From a virus, in the IMG/VR virus record IMGVR_UViG_3300042691_009095, positions 1 to 21,508 of that record: a stretch of DNA of 21,508 nucleotides; one strand, given 5' to 3'. The notes beneath the pieces are model-generated. The model saw nothing but the letters and a program-made list of their open reading frames with translations, made no database searches and had not been told where the DNA came from. Both the position numbers and the translations under genes were made by a program. This document shows, piece after piece, positions 8,712 through 15,195 of the stretch (position 1 is the first letter of the stretch; the number at the start of each line of letters is the position of its first letter).

Positions 8712-9200
8712 TTAAGCGGATGGTGGTGTTGGGAACATCTCGTTTTTCTGCTTACCCGGCATAGCCATTCCAATTTCACCAACCTTCTGCAATACACCAA
8801 AGCCTGTCTGCATATTATTAATACTAGACAATTTTTGTGCAGCAGATTGCTGCTGAAAGCTTTGACCAATATTTGACGCAGCCTGTGAAGCAATTGAGCC
8901 TCTTTGTGCGGCTTGGCTTGAGCTTCCGCCTGTGCCACTAACAACTCCAATAAACTCGTTAGCCCTTTGTTTTTGCCTCATTGCTGCCAGCTGCTTAACT
9001 CGTTCTCTAGAGTTCTGCACTCTAGCAATTCTTTCTTGGGCGATGCTTGCTTTTCTTGCCATAACACCCTGACCAGCCGCACCAACGCCACTCACCACAG
9101 CCGCACCAGTTGCGGCAACAGCTGCTGCACTAGTACCAGCAGCTGCAACCGCGGCACTTCCTCCCAAAACGGCAGTACCAATTGCTGTAAAAATAGCCAT
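8712..9200 (-). CDS. Small Ala/Gly-rich internal virion protein, gp14-like
   Basis: A 162-residue protein. Residues 1-47 are almost entirely Ala, Gly, Val, Ser and Thr, an apolar low-complexity segment able to enter a membrane. A basic helical region (about 48-82) and a Gln/Ser-rich tail follow. T7 gp14 (196 residues), the small ejection protein that forms the outer-membrane pore, has a similar size and a hydrophobic segment. The gene lies in the same slot, after the GNAT-like gp13-position gene and before the large internal proteins. Its start overlaps the upstream stop (TAATG). The next gene begins 18 bases downstream. The match to gp14 rests on position and composition, not on a conserved motif. 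Confidence 0.65.
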   Translation of the reverse strand: MAIFTAIGTAVLGGSAAVAAAGTSAAAVAATGAAVVSGVGAAGQGVMARKASIAQERIARVQNSRERVKQLAAMRQKQRANEFIGVVSGTGGSSSQAAQRGSIASQAASNIGQSFQQQSAAQKLSSINNMQTGFGVLQKVGEIGMAMPGKQKNEMFPTPPSA

Positions 9201-9628
9201 TATATCTCCTTAATCCATGCTGTTTCTGTAACTATGTATCCATCTTTGTTTAATTTATCGCTTATCCCAGAAGAGGATAAAGTAGCGAGACCTACATAAC
9301 TTATCTTCTTTTCTGACGCCGCGTTTTCATATGCGTCTTTTAGCATCCAGCCTACGCCCCTATGATTCTTGCTCACCCACCACATCAGCTCCATAGCATT
9401 CACTATGGAACTGTTAAACCATGCTGGAGCTATCATGCCAAGAATCACACCAACGCACTTTCCCTCGTGCACATAGACAAAGCTGAGCCCTAGATTCGAA
9501 ACAAAGTCCAAGGTGTTAAACAGCGTCTCTTTATCCACACTTAGGTTGCTATAAGGACTGTTAGCACAAAACTCAATAGCCAGCTCATATACATCATCAA
9601 AGTGCTCTTTGCGTAGCAACTCTATCAT
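9200..9628 (-). CDS. GNAT-fold acetyltransferase-like protein in the T7 gene 13 position
   Basis: A 142-residue protein with the layout of a GNAT N-acetyltransferase: an N-terminal strand-helix (IELLRKEHFDDVYEL), a central beta strand pair (FVYVHEGKCVGVILGM, about 50-65), the strand ELMWWV (80-85), and then the acetyl-CoA pyrophosphate loop NHRGVGWML (88-96) with R90 and G93. The usual R/Q-x-x-G-x-G/A motif is degenerate, because its last position is Met. It overlaps the tail tubular B stop by ATGA. T7 gene 13 lies in exactly this place and encodes a virion-assembly protein of about the same length (138 residues). This may be a structural protein on a GNAT scaffold rather than an active enzyme. 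The fold is fairly sure; substrate and activity are unknown. Confidence 0.72.
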   Translation of the reverse strand: MIELLRKEHFDDVYELAIEFCANSPYSNLSVDKETLFNTLDFVSNLGLSFVYVHEGKCVGVILGMIAPAWFNSSIVNAMELMWWVSKNHRGVGWMLKDAYENAASEKKISYVGLATLSSSGISDKLNKDGYIVTETAWIKEI

Positions 9629-11754
9629 ACAACAGTGTTTCCTGTGAACTTAATAGCCCATCCAAGGATGTGCAAATTCTTACCATTAGACGTGCTGAAT
9701 CGCAGAGACAATGCCTTGCCTCTACCAGTCAACCTGTTCTTTGTAGTTATGATGCTATGTCCATAATCCAAAGGTTGTCCAGCAACAGGAAGTATAATCG
9801 CCCTATTTAGACGGTACACTTCTGTAGAGGGGCCCCATTTACCACTAGTGGCACTGTCCGAGAAGTCCCATCTACTCTGCACTATGCAAGAGCTTGGGTC
9901 GTCATACTCCACAGCCCCACCAGCACCTAGGGCCTCTACAGAGTTTTCAGTGCGCTGGCAGTGAACAATCAGGTATGGGGCTTGCTTATTTGTCATGGTG
10001 GTATCAACAAGCTCATAACCAGTTAGCAAATAGCCTTCGTAATATCTGCCAGTTCCATTAAAGCTTTTCCAGTCCACAAAGGAATCGTCCCTATAGTGGG
10101 CAAACGATATCTTGGGAATAGAACTTCCAGCCTCATAATACAAAACTAAATACTTAGTAATGCTAGAGCCCAAGTCTTGTGCGCTAATCAAGTCTGGAGT
10201 GGTCAGGTATCCAGCAACATACGGGGATACTCCGTCCAGAGGGGTAATTGTATTCTTTGTAAATGCAGAAAGCACCACATCAAGAGCTAATTCAGTGTCG
10301 TATTCGTACTTGTAATTAATCCCGTCATAGTCCAAGCTAGTGCTGTATAGCCAAGTAACCCTTCTATTTACGGCATCATAGCTTCCGACTGCCTGTTCTT
10401 TATTGGCTTTTGGCAACGCATTCAAAATACTTTGGATGGTGTTTTCCGATATGTTTCTAATTCCAGAACCACCATCTACAGGGCCGATGTAATAGATACC
10501 AGCCTTACTCCAGTACATAATAGAGGACTCTGTTCGTACGACACTCTTGCCACTGATAACGCCGAAGTCACTTACCTTTTCGACTTGCTGTTCTATAGCA
10601 CTAAATCCAGTATCACCGCCACGAATAGCCCAAATGCCATTCTGGGCAAATACATATATCACGTCATTCAGAGCAACAAGTTTGTAAATCTTTCCGCTAT
10701 CTGGAATATTTACATAGCCGCCATCACTAGGAGCCAACTCATTATCAATTTCAGATGTAATGTCTGCATCTGAGTAGCAGCTTCCAAAGTCTTGGGGAGT
10801 TCTAATAATTCGACTATAAAACACAAATCCTTGCATTGAAGGGGCTGTATCCGTCAAGCTTATTTGTTTCCCATCAACTCCAGAATACCAGACTCTCTGC
10901 TGGAAAAACTCAATACAGGATGGCTTAGACGGCTCGGTATCAGAAGGAAGGCTTGAAATTCCAGACTGTCCAATTCTATCTGCGCTTCTATCAAAGGCGC
11001 TAATAATATAGCGGCCTTTAGGTGCAGCTGAAGTACCAAAGTCTATTTTATCAAGCTTAGCCGCCGCAAAGTCGTCAGTAGAGTTCTTAGCCACATACCA
11101 AATCTCTGCATTAGACGGGTAGCTACCTCTGTTTGTGTAGGTAGCCGTATTTTTACTGGCATCCCAGCCCTGATTGTACAGATTATATTTATGTGTGTCA
11201 GATAAACTTGCTGGCTTTGCGCTCACAGCAAGCCCGTCATTTACCCCGAAAAAGTCTCGTATACTAAGATTAATGTATCTAATTGATATAGTGTTATTTA
11301 CATACTCCAATACCGCAGGGAGACCTGAGCCCGAGGTAAAGAAAAAGAATCCCATGCCACAAGCGCTTTGGATTTCTTTAGTTTCATCAATGATTGCGGT
11401 TGATGCGTCAATTGTAGCAATAAGGCTAGAGCTGATTGTGGTAGCAGCTGCGTTGTATACAAGCAGTTTATCACCAACTTGAACAACAGCAAACTGATTT
11501 GCCACTGTATTCCCAGCATTAACCCACTCATGGCAAGAAACACCAATAGCCGCACTCGTCATAGACGAGACGGCTGTACTTGTGTAGTTTGCTTCGAAAT
11601 CCATCCCAAGACGCAGCTGTCTACTGCCATTTCTATTAAGAACAAAGTTAGCTTCGTCAATGGAGGCATTTTCAGGAAAGTTAATACCATTTGCTTCGGT
11701 AATAATTCCCTTAGTGAAACTGTTATACTCTTTGTTTGCGCTTTGAATTGCCAC
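9625..11754 (-). CDS. Tail tubular protein B (nozzle), T7 gp12-like
   Basis: The N-terminal motif NKEYNSFTKG followed by NFPENAS, the Asn/Arg-rich NFVLNRNGSR, and RLGMDFE is the recognised opening of podovirus tail tubular protein B, which forms the distal nozzle of the short tail. The rest is beta-rich and about 700 residues long, in the family range. The start is GTG at 11754, five codons inside the longer TTG-started frame (11769): GGAG (11761-11764) sits exactly 6 bases upstream of the GTG, while the TTG has no comparable site. This gives 709 residues, beginning MAIQSANKEYNSF. The gene overlaps the upstream 83-residue gene by 32 bases and the downstream GNAT gene by ATGA. It follows tail tubular protein A, as in T7, with one small gene inserted. 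Confidence 0.88.
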   Translation of the reverse strand: MAIQSANKEYNSFTKGIITEANGINFPENASIDEANFVLNRNGSRQLRLGMDFEANYTSTAVSSMTSAAIGVSCHEWVNAGNTVANQFAVVQVGDKLLVYNAAATTISSSLIATIDASTAIIDETKEIQSACGMGFFFFTSGSGLPAVLEYVNNTISIRYINLSIRDFFGVNDGLAVSAKPASLSDTHKYNLYNQGWDASKNTATYTNRGSYPSNAEIWYVAKNSTDDFAAAKLDKIDFGTSAAPKGRYIISAFDRSADRIGQSGISSLPSDTEPSKPSCIEFFQQRVWYSGVDGKQISLTDTAPSMQGFVFYSRIIRTPQDFGSCYSDADITSEIDNELAPSDGGYVNIPDSGKIYKLVALNDVIYVFAQNGIWAIRGGDTGFSAIEQQVEKVSDFGVISGKSVVRTESSIMYWSKAGIYYIGPVDGGSGIRNISENTIQSILNALPKANKEQAVGSYDAVNRRVTWLYSTSLDYDGINYKYEYDTELALDVVLSAFTKNTITPLDGVSPYVAGYLTTPDLISAQDLGSSITKYLVLYYEAGSSIPKISFAHYRDDSFVDWKSFNGTGRYYEGYLLTGYELVDTTMTNKQAPYLIVHCQRTENSVEALGAGGAVEYDDPSSCIVQSRWDFSDSATSGKWGPSTEVYRLNRAIILPVAGQPLDYGHSIITTKNRLTGRGKALSLRFSTSNGKNLHILGWAIKFTGNTVV

Positions 11755-11974
11755 TTTCTTCTCCGACAAAGGCTGGTTCTTCCACAGTAACTTTCTGACT
11801 GGAGTTTGGTTTATTCTCTGCCAAGTATTTATTAATAGCTAATTTAGCTAAAGCATGGCTTGTAAACTCTCCCTGCAGAGGCCAAGGAATTTCTCCATTT
11901 GTACCTTCGTAGGCAATTACTTTATTGGAAGATGTAGTAGAACATTTAATTATGAAGTTTCTTTCAGATGCCAT
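11723..11974 (-). CDS. Small unknown protein between tail tubular A and B (83 aa)
   Basis: An 83-residue protein, unrecognised. Residues 1-50 look folded: the strand-rich start RNFIIKC, a WPLQGEF turn and the helix HALAKLAINKYLAE. The last 30 residues are polar and charged and end with a basic tail (KRKQRV). The start overlaps the stop of tail tubular A (TAATG), and the 3' end overlaps the tail tubular B start by 32 bases, so it is firmly embedded in the operon and likely translated with its neighbours. The location suggests a small tail or connector assembly factor, but nothing in the sequence proves it. T7 has no gene between 11 and 12. Confidence 0.7.
   Translation of the reverse strand: MASERNFIIKCSTTSSNKVIAYEGTNGEIPWPLQGEFTSHALAKLAINKYLAENKPNSSQKVTVEEPAFVGEESGNSKRKQRV
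11761..11764 (-). promoter_or_regulatory. Ribosome binding site deciding the GTG start of tail tubular protein B
   Basis: On the minus strand GGAG is followed by AAGAAA and then GTG at 11754-11752. The spacing of 6 is ideal. It lies inside the alternative TTG-started frame, which therefore looks like a spurious extension. Confidence 0.7.
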
Positions 11975-12720
11975 TATTTTCTTCCGTAGTTGTGATATTT
12001 AATTCGTTTGCCACCAGCCCTGAATTTTTCTCCAGATAGCCACGCGCGTTGGCGCTGGGCGTGTTGCTCCACCTTCTGATGGGGAGCTTCCTTGATAGTC
12101 ATGAAGGACATGCTCTTTGCTTCGCTAATAAAGTAGGGAAACATCTTGGCAGGAATATTGGGGACAAAATCATCCGTTGCAGTCCACACGGGCTCTTTCT
12201 CGCCATAAGCATAGCATTTAGAACTCTGAATGGTGGACTCAATGTCGGAGTTATAACTGTCGAAGATAATAGTCTTGTCATCAAACGATGTCCAGTACAC
12301 AGGAGCAGCATCGTTTACGATGAATAGCGGTATTGTATCAAGCACTGTAGTGACATTAGAAGCACTAGGGCTACGGCCCATGCACATATCTGCAAACTCT
12401 TCCGGAACAAGATATTGCAATTGTCGCGGGTCTACAGGGTCTGTCTCTTCTTTTCTACAGTCGTACTTAATGCTTTCTACTCTAATAACGTCGTCTTCAA
12501 TACGAACATGAGTAGGCTTGGCCGGATTGACCAAGGCTGTGAGATTAAAGAACGATGCCGTATGTGGCAGTATGCGTTCGTTAATCATATTGAAATAGGT
12601 GCGCTTAGCAATCTGTACCACTTGTTGCGCTTCGATGGTATCGTTGATACTGTTTACGTTGTCCGAGTTCATATCGGACAGAATTTCTTGTACAACTTCA
12701 AGCAGAGTCATTTTAGCCAT
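11974..12720 (-). CDS. Tail tubular protein A (gatekeeper/adaptor), T7 gp11-like
   Basis: A 248-residue protein. The N-terminal half has the long-helix pattern of the family (EVVQEILSDMNSDNVNSINDTIEAQQV, then YFNMINERILPH). The C-terminus is the diagnostic end: helix with ISEAKS, then RQRAWLSGEKFRAGGKR and HNYGRK. This protein sits between portal and nozzle and closes the head. The annotated ATG lies 12 bases after an AGGA, which is rather far. ATG codon 4 (12711) is an alternative. A four-codon minicistron (ATG at 12727, stop at 12713) overlaps the start. The gene begins after the 59-base gap that holds a strong hairpin (12742-12769). It is followed without a gap by the 83-residue gene (TAATG). 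Confidence 0.88.
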   Translation of the reverse strand: MAKMTLLEVVQEILSDMNSDNVNSINDTIEAQQVVQIAKRTYFNMINERILPHTASFFNLTALVNPAKPTHVRIEDDVIRVESIKYDCRKEETDPVDPRQLQYLVPEEFADMCMGRSPSASNVTTVLDTIPLFIVNDAAPVYWTSFDDKTIIFDSYNSDIESTIQSSKCYAYGEKEPVWTATDDFVPNIPAKMFPYFISEAKSMSFMTIKEAPHQKVEQHAQRQRAWLSGEKFRAGGKRIKYHNYGRK

Positions 12721-12741
12721 TTGGCATTGATTCCTGTAAGA

Positions 12742-12769
12742 GAGGGGCTAGGCCAATTCCCAGCCCCTC
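12742..12769 (-). terminator. Strong RNA hairpin after the head genes (terminator, attenuator or processing site)
   Basis: On the minus strand an 11-bp stem (8 perfect pairs GAGGGGCT/AGCCCCTC, a G-U pair and two G-C pairs) closes a six-base AATTGG loop. It lies in the only sizeable intergenic gap of the operon, between the decoration-protein stop and tail tubular A. It is followed by TCTTACAGG, not a T run, so complete termination is unlikely. T7 has its main terminator in the matching place, after gene 10, which lowers tail gene expression relative to capsid. A similar partial attenuation, or protection of the capsid mRNA 3' end, is an inference. Confidence 0.65.
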
Positions 12770-12779
12770 GATTTACTAC

Positions 12780-13238
12780 TTAGATGACGCGATACTGGAA
12801 CACAACCTTGGCCTTACCAGCAGCGGTAATGGTCGGGTTTGTGCCATCCAAAGCCACCACGATGTTGGCAGCAGCCGCCAGCGGGGTGTCAACAGCCAGT
12901 GTGCCAGCCGGAGCAGCCGAGGCGTATGTGCCCACAGCTTCTGCGTTGGCTTCGCTGATTTCGGCAAGGTAGTTAGTACCGTGCGAAGCAGAGACACCGA
13001 TGTTGATGGTCGGGGTTGTACCACCGAGCACGAAGGCCTCAGCGATTTCAACCAGCGGCTTGCCTACAATTGCAGCGCCAGCCGGAAGGCTAAACGCAAC
13101 GCTCTGATAGTTTTCACCAGTAAAGACAACAACGCCTTCTTTCACGCAGCCGTCTGTTTCCAGAACGCCTTGCACGGCCTCATGACGGCCTTTAGCGCCG
13201 TAATAGTTTTTAACGCCATTGATAACTTGAATAGTCAT
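12780..13238 (-). CDS. Head decoration / capsid-stabilising protein
   Basis: A 152-residue protein rich in Ala, Gly, Val and Thr with alternating short strands and no long helices, suggesting a beta-barrel. It lies directly after the major capsid gene, the usual place for cement or head-fibre proteins. The ribosome binding site is a perfect AAGGAG seven bases from the ATG, the strongest in the window, which fits a protein made in hundreds of copies. Base composition is GC-rich like that of the capsid gene. No specific family motif was recognised. The gene lies in the same reading frame as the capsid gene but is separated by two in-frame TAA codons. It is followed by the hairpin at 12742-12769. 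Confidence 0.7.
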   Translation of the reverse strand: MTIQVINGVKNYYGAKGRHEAVQGVLETDGCVKEGVVVFTGENYQSVAFSLPAGAAIVGKPLVEIAEAFVLGGTTPTINIGVSASHGTNYLAEISEANAEAVGTYASAAPAGTLAVDTPLAAAANIVVALDGTNPTITAAGKAKVVFQYRVI

Positions 13239-13253
13239 ATTAAATCTCCTTTA

Positions 13254-14231
13254 TTAGTAGTTGCTGGCAGAAGTCAGAACCACACCCAGAGATTCCGGAC
13301 GCTGACGACCAAAGCCATAGCGAGAACGAGTCACGAACTCATCACGGGCCAAGTCTTTGTTACGGTCGCCTTCAACGCGCGGCATTTGTCTCCAAGCACC
13401 CATAATCGGCTTGATGGAATCATCCAGCACGTTCATGAAGACGTTAGCAACCGAGCCAATCGGAGCAGTTTCGGATGTACCGTTGTGCGAGATTGTTTCG
13501 GCGGCTGTGATGTTCGCAAGACGCGAGGAGGTGTAGATGTCCCAGCCAAACAGGTTGAACAGGAACTTGTGGTCACGCACGAAGCCTTGCTCCAGAACGC
13601 CTTGGAACTGCGGGTTTCTGTCCATCGAGACAGTGGCACCAGCCAGCTTGTTCAGGGTGGCTTCCACAACCGGGTCAACCAGAGCGATACGACCAGCTTG
13701 CGGAACATTGGCTTTGTCAAAAGCCAGCTTCATGTCGATGAAGTCAGTCAGACCAATCTTGTAGCTGTTGTCAGCGCCAGAGTCAGCAACCCAGCGATGG
13801 TCGAAGCCGTTGATGGCATTCTTGTCACCAGCGGTTTGGGCAGTGATACCAGCAACTTTCAGGAACTTCGTTTCGAAGTCTTCCTGAATGGCACGAGTGG
13901 ATTCAACACCACGCATAGCCATCAGCTGTTCGATTTGAGCACCGTCTTGACGCAGCACGTCCGACACATACCAAGCATCGCCAATGTAGTCGGTGATAGC
14001 CAGTGTGACGGTCGAGGTGTCAATCGGGTTGTAGGTGACTGCCTTGTCTTCTTCAACGTCTTGGACGGTGGCAGCGCCAACGACCTTGATGTTCAGCTGA
14101 GTACCGGCCGGAAAGTCAGAGACGTTACGGTAGAAAGTACCCGGCAACAGGCCGTCGTGCAGGTTCGCAAGAATGAACTGCGAATACTGCTGGGCTTCAA
14201 TAAAAGCCGAGGTATTAGTTGTAAGTTGCAT
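13254..14231 (-). CDS. Major capsid protein
   Basis: A 325-residue protein in the standard place after the scaffold gene. The N-terminal region (YSQFILANLHDGLLPGTFYRNVSDFPAG), the central strand SFT-like segment and the late KDLARDEFVTRSRYGFGRQRPESLGV are typical of HK97-fold capsid proteins of T7-architecture marine podoviruses. There is no sign of a cleavable prohead domain; a separate scaffold is present. The ribosome binding site is AAGGAT, six bases before the ATG, immediately after the scaffold stop. The gene ends with tandem TAA TAA. Its codons are visibly more GC-rich than those of neighbouring tail genes, as expected for the most strongly expressed late gene. Confidence 0.9.
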   Translation of the reverse strand: MQLTTNTSAFIEAQQYSQFILANLHDGLLPGTFYRNVSDFPAGTQLNIKVVGAATVQDVEEDKAVTYNPIDTSTVTLAITDYIGDAWYVSDVLRQDGAQIEQLMAMRGVESTRAIQEDFETKFLKVAGITAQTAGDKNAINGFDHRWVADSGADNSYKIGLTDFIDMKLAFDKANVPQAGRIALVDPVVEATLNKLAGATVSMDRNPQFQGVLEQGFVRDHKFLFNLFGWDIYTSSRLANITAAETISHNGTSETAPIGSVANVFMNVLDDSIKPIMGAWRQMPRVEGDRNKDLARDEFVTRSRYGFGRQRPESLGVVLTSASNY

Positions 14232-14240
14232 TATTTATCC

Positions 14241-14942
14241 TTATGTATTGTTAGTTGGATTTACAGCTCTCCAAGCAGCCAGTAGGTCGCTAGTAGAAGC
14301 ACCAGCCATTACAGGTTTAACTTGGGCGGGCTGTTTGCCTTGAGCAAGCGCTTGAGAATTGATACTACCAGCTGAGACTGCTGTTGTTGGCGCGGATTCC
14401 TTCTTTGCCAACCCAAACAATTCCAGCGCAGCAGCGGGAGATTTTGCAGCCAAGTCAGTTAAGAAAGCATCGTTCACACCAAGTTCCTTTGCTTTGGTAG
14501 TAAAGACTTCCTGTGCCTTTTCGCCAAACTTCTCTGTTAGGCTATTTCTTACTTTACTAAGATTTATACTCCTCACTTCCTCTTGTCGCTTTTGTTCGAG
14601 CTTACGCTCAAGCACAGAGTCCAGAACATTTTCGTCTAATACAGGCTGCAGGATGGTCTGTCCGGCTTCCGGTTGACGGGACACAAGTGCCTCGTACACT
14701 TCATCAATAGCCTTAGCTTGAGCTGCCTTCTCACGCAAAGCCTTATTCTCTTCTTCAATTCGAGCAATGTGGGCTTGTGCATGGGGAAGGGCTTTTAGCG
14801 CGTCTTCGATTGTAGAGTACTTTTTGCCAGCTCCCACAAGGCTAACTACTTCGCTCGGTAAAGTCAAAGCAGCAGGAGGGGCGGCGGGTTCCTGAGTTTG
14901 CGTGGTCGTGCTTTCTTCAGGGAATAAAGTTGATTCAGTCAT
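14241..14942 (-). CDS. Scaffolding protein
   Basis: A 233-residue, acidic and helical protein. It has a Pro/Thr/Gln-rich N-terminal tail, a long charged coiled-coil segment (about 65-150, with EEENKALREKAAQ and RKLEQKRQEEVRS), and a C-terminal disordered stretch ending in a short helix, TSDLLAAWRAVN. This is the organisation of podovirus scaffolds, which shape the prohead and then leave it. The start was placed at 14942 rather than 14969, because GAGG (14949-14952) sits 6 bases upstream and the shorter form overlaps the previous stop by only 8 bases. The longer frame would add nine residues. The capsid gene follows after nine bases. Confidence 0.88.
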   Translation of the reverse strand: MTESTLFPEESTTTQTQEPAAPPAALTLPSEVVSLVGAGKKYSTIEDALKALPHAQAHIARIEEENKALREKAAQAKAIDEVYEALVSRQPEAGQTILQPVLDENVLDSVLERKLEQKRQEEVRSINLSKVRNSLTEKFGEKAQEVFTTKAKELGVNDAFLTDLAAKSPAAALELFGLAKKESAPTTAVSAGSINSQALAQGKQPAQVKPVMAGASTSDLLAAWRAVNPTNNT

Positions 14943-15195
14943 TGGATTCCTCAATTGGTAATAGGTCAATTACCTTTCGGTAAGTTCGTTTAGCGCCGTT
15001 AATGTCGGCCTGTAGATACGCCCAATTGGACGCATTGTACACATCATTCTTTAACTCATTATCCTCCAATGTTTGCAGTTCAGATTCAAGAATTTGTTTT
15101 AGAAGCTTCAGGGCAGGTTTCCCTGCCTGAATTAGAGCTTTACGTTCTTTTTTAGCATCGAGAGTCTTTGCCCCCTTTAGCCAAGCAGTTTTCAT
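14935..15195 (-). CDS. Small unknown protein upstream of scaffold (86 aa)
   Basis: An 86-residue protein, unrecognised. The basic N-terminus (KTAWLKGAKTLDAKKERKAL) is followed by helices LLKQILESELQTLEDNELK and NWAYLQADINGAKRTYRKVIDLLP, so it is probably a small helical protein. The start at ATG 15195 was chosen because it forms an ATGA overlap with the stop of the preceding basic-protein gene, matching other junctions here. A GTG at 15225 would add ten residues. Its place between the portal region and the scaffold suggests a minor head or assembly protein, but function is unknown. Confidence 0.65.
   Translation of the reverse strand: MKTAWLKGAKTLDAKKERKALIQAGKPALKLLKQILESELQTLEDNELKNDVYNASNWAYLQADINGAKRTYRKVIDLLPIEESND
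14949..14952 (-). promoter_or_regulatory. Ribosome binding site deciding the scaffold start
   Basis: GAGG on the minus strand, followed by six bases and ATG at 14942-14940. It makes the inner Met the likely start over the ATG at 14969, which lies further inside the preceding gene. Confidence 0.7.

Noticed and set aside
11755-11769. TTG start for tail tubular protein B
   Set aside because: The GTG five codons later has GGAG at ideal spacing, and the TTG has none; the extra five residues are not needed by the family pattern.
13238-13256. Readthrough of the capsid stop into the decoration gene (same frame), like a minor extended capsid protein
   Set aside because: The two genes are indeed in frame, but two consecutive TAA codons separate them and the second gene has its own near-perfect ribosome binding site.
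12981-14285. Long plus-strand frame (434 codons) opposite the capsid gene
   Set aside because: It lies wholly antisense to the well-supported capsid and part of the decoration gene, has no protein-family pattern, and is Ser/Arg/His-rich as expected from the complement of a GC-biased gene.
14943-14969. Longer scaffold start at ATG 14969
   Set aside because: The inner ATG has a good GAGG at six bases and a short 8-base overlap; the longer form would add residues encoded inside the preceding gene without a better ribosome site.
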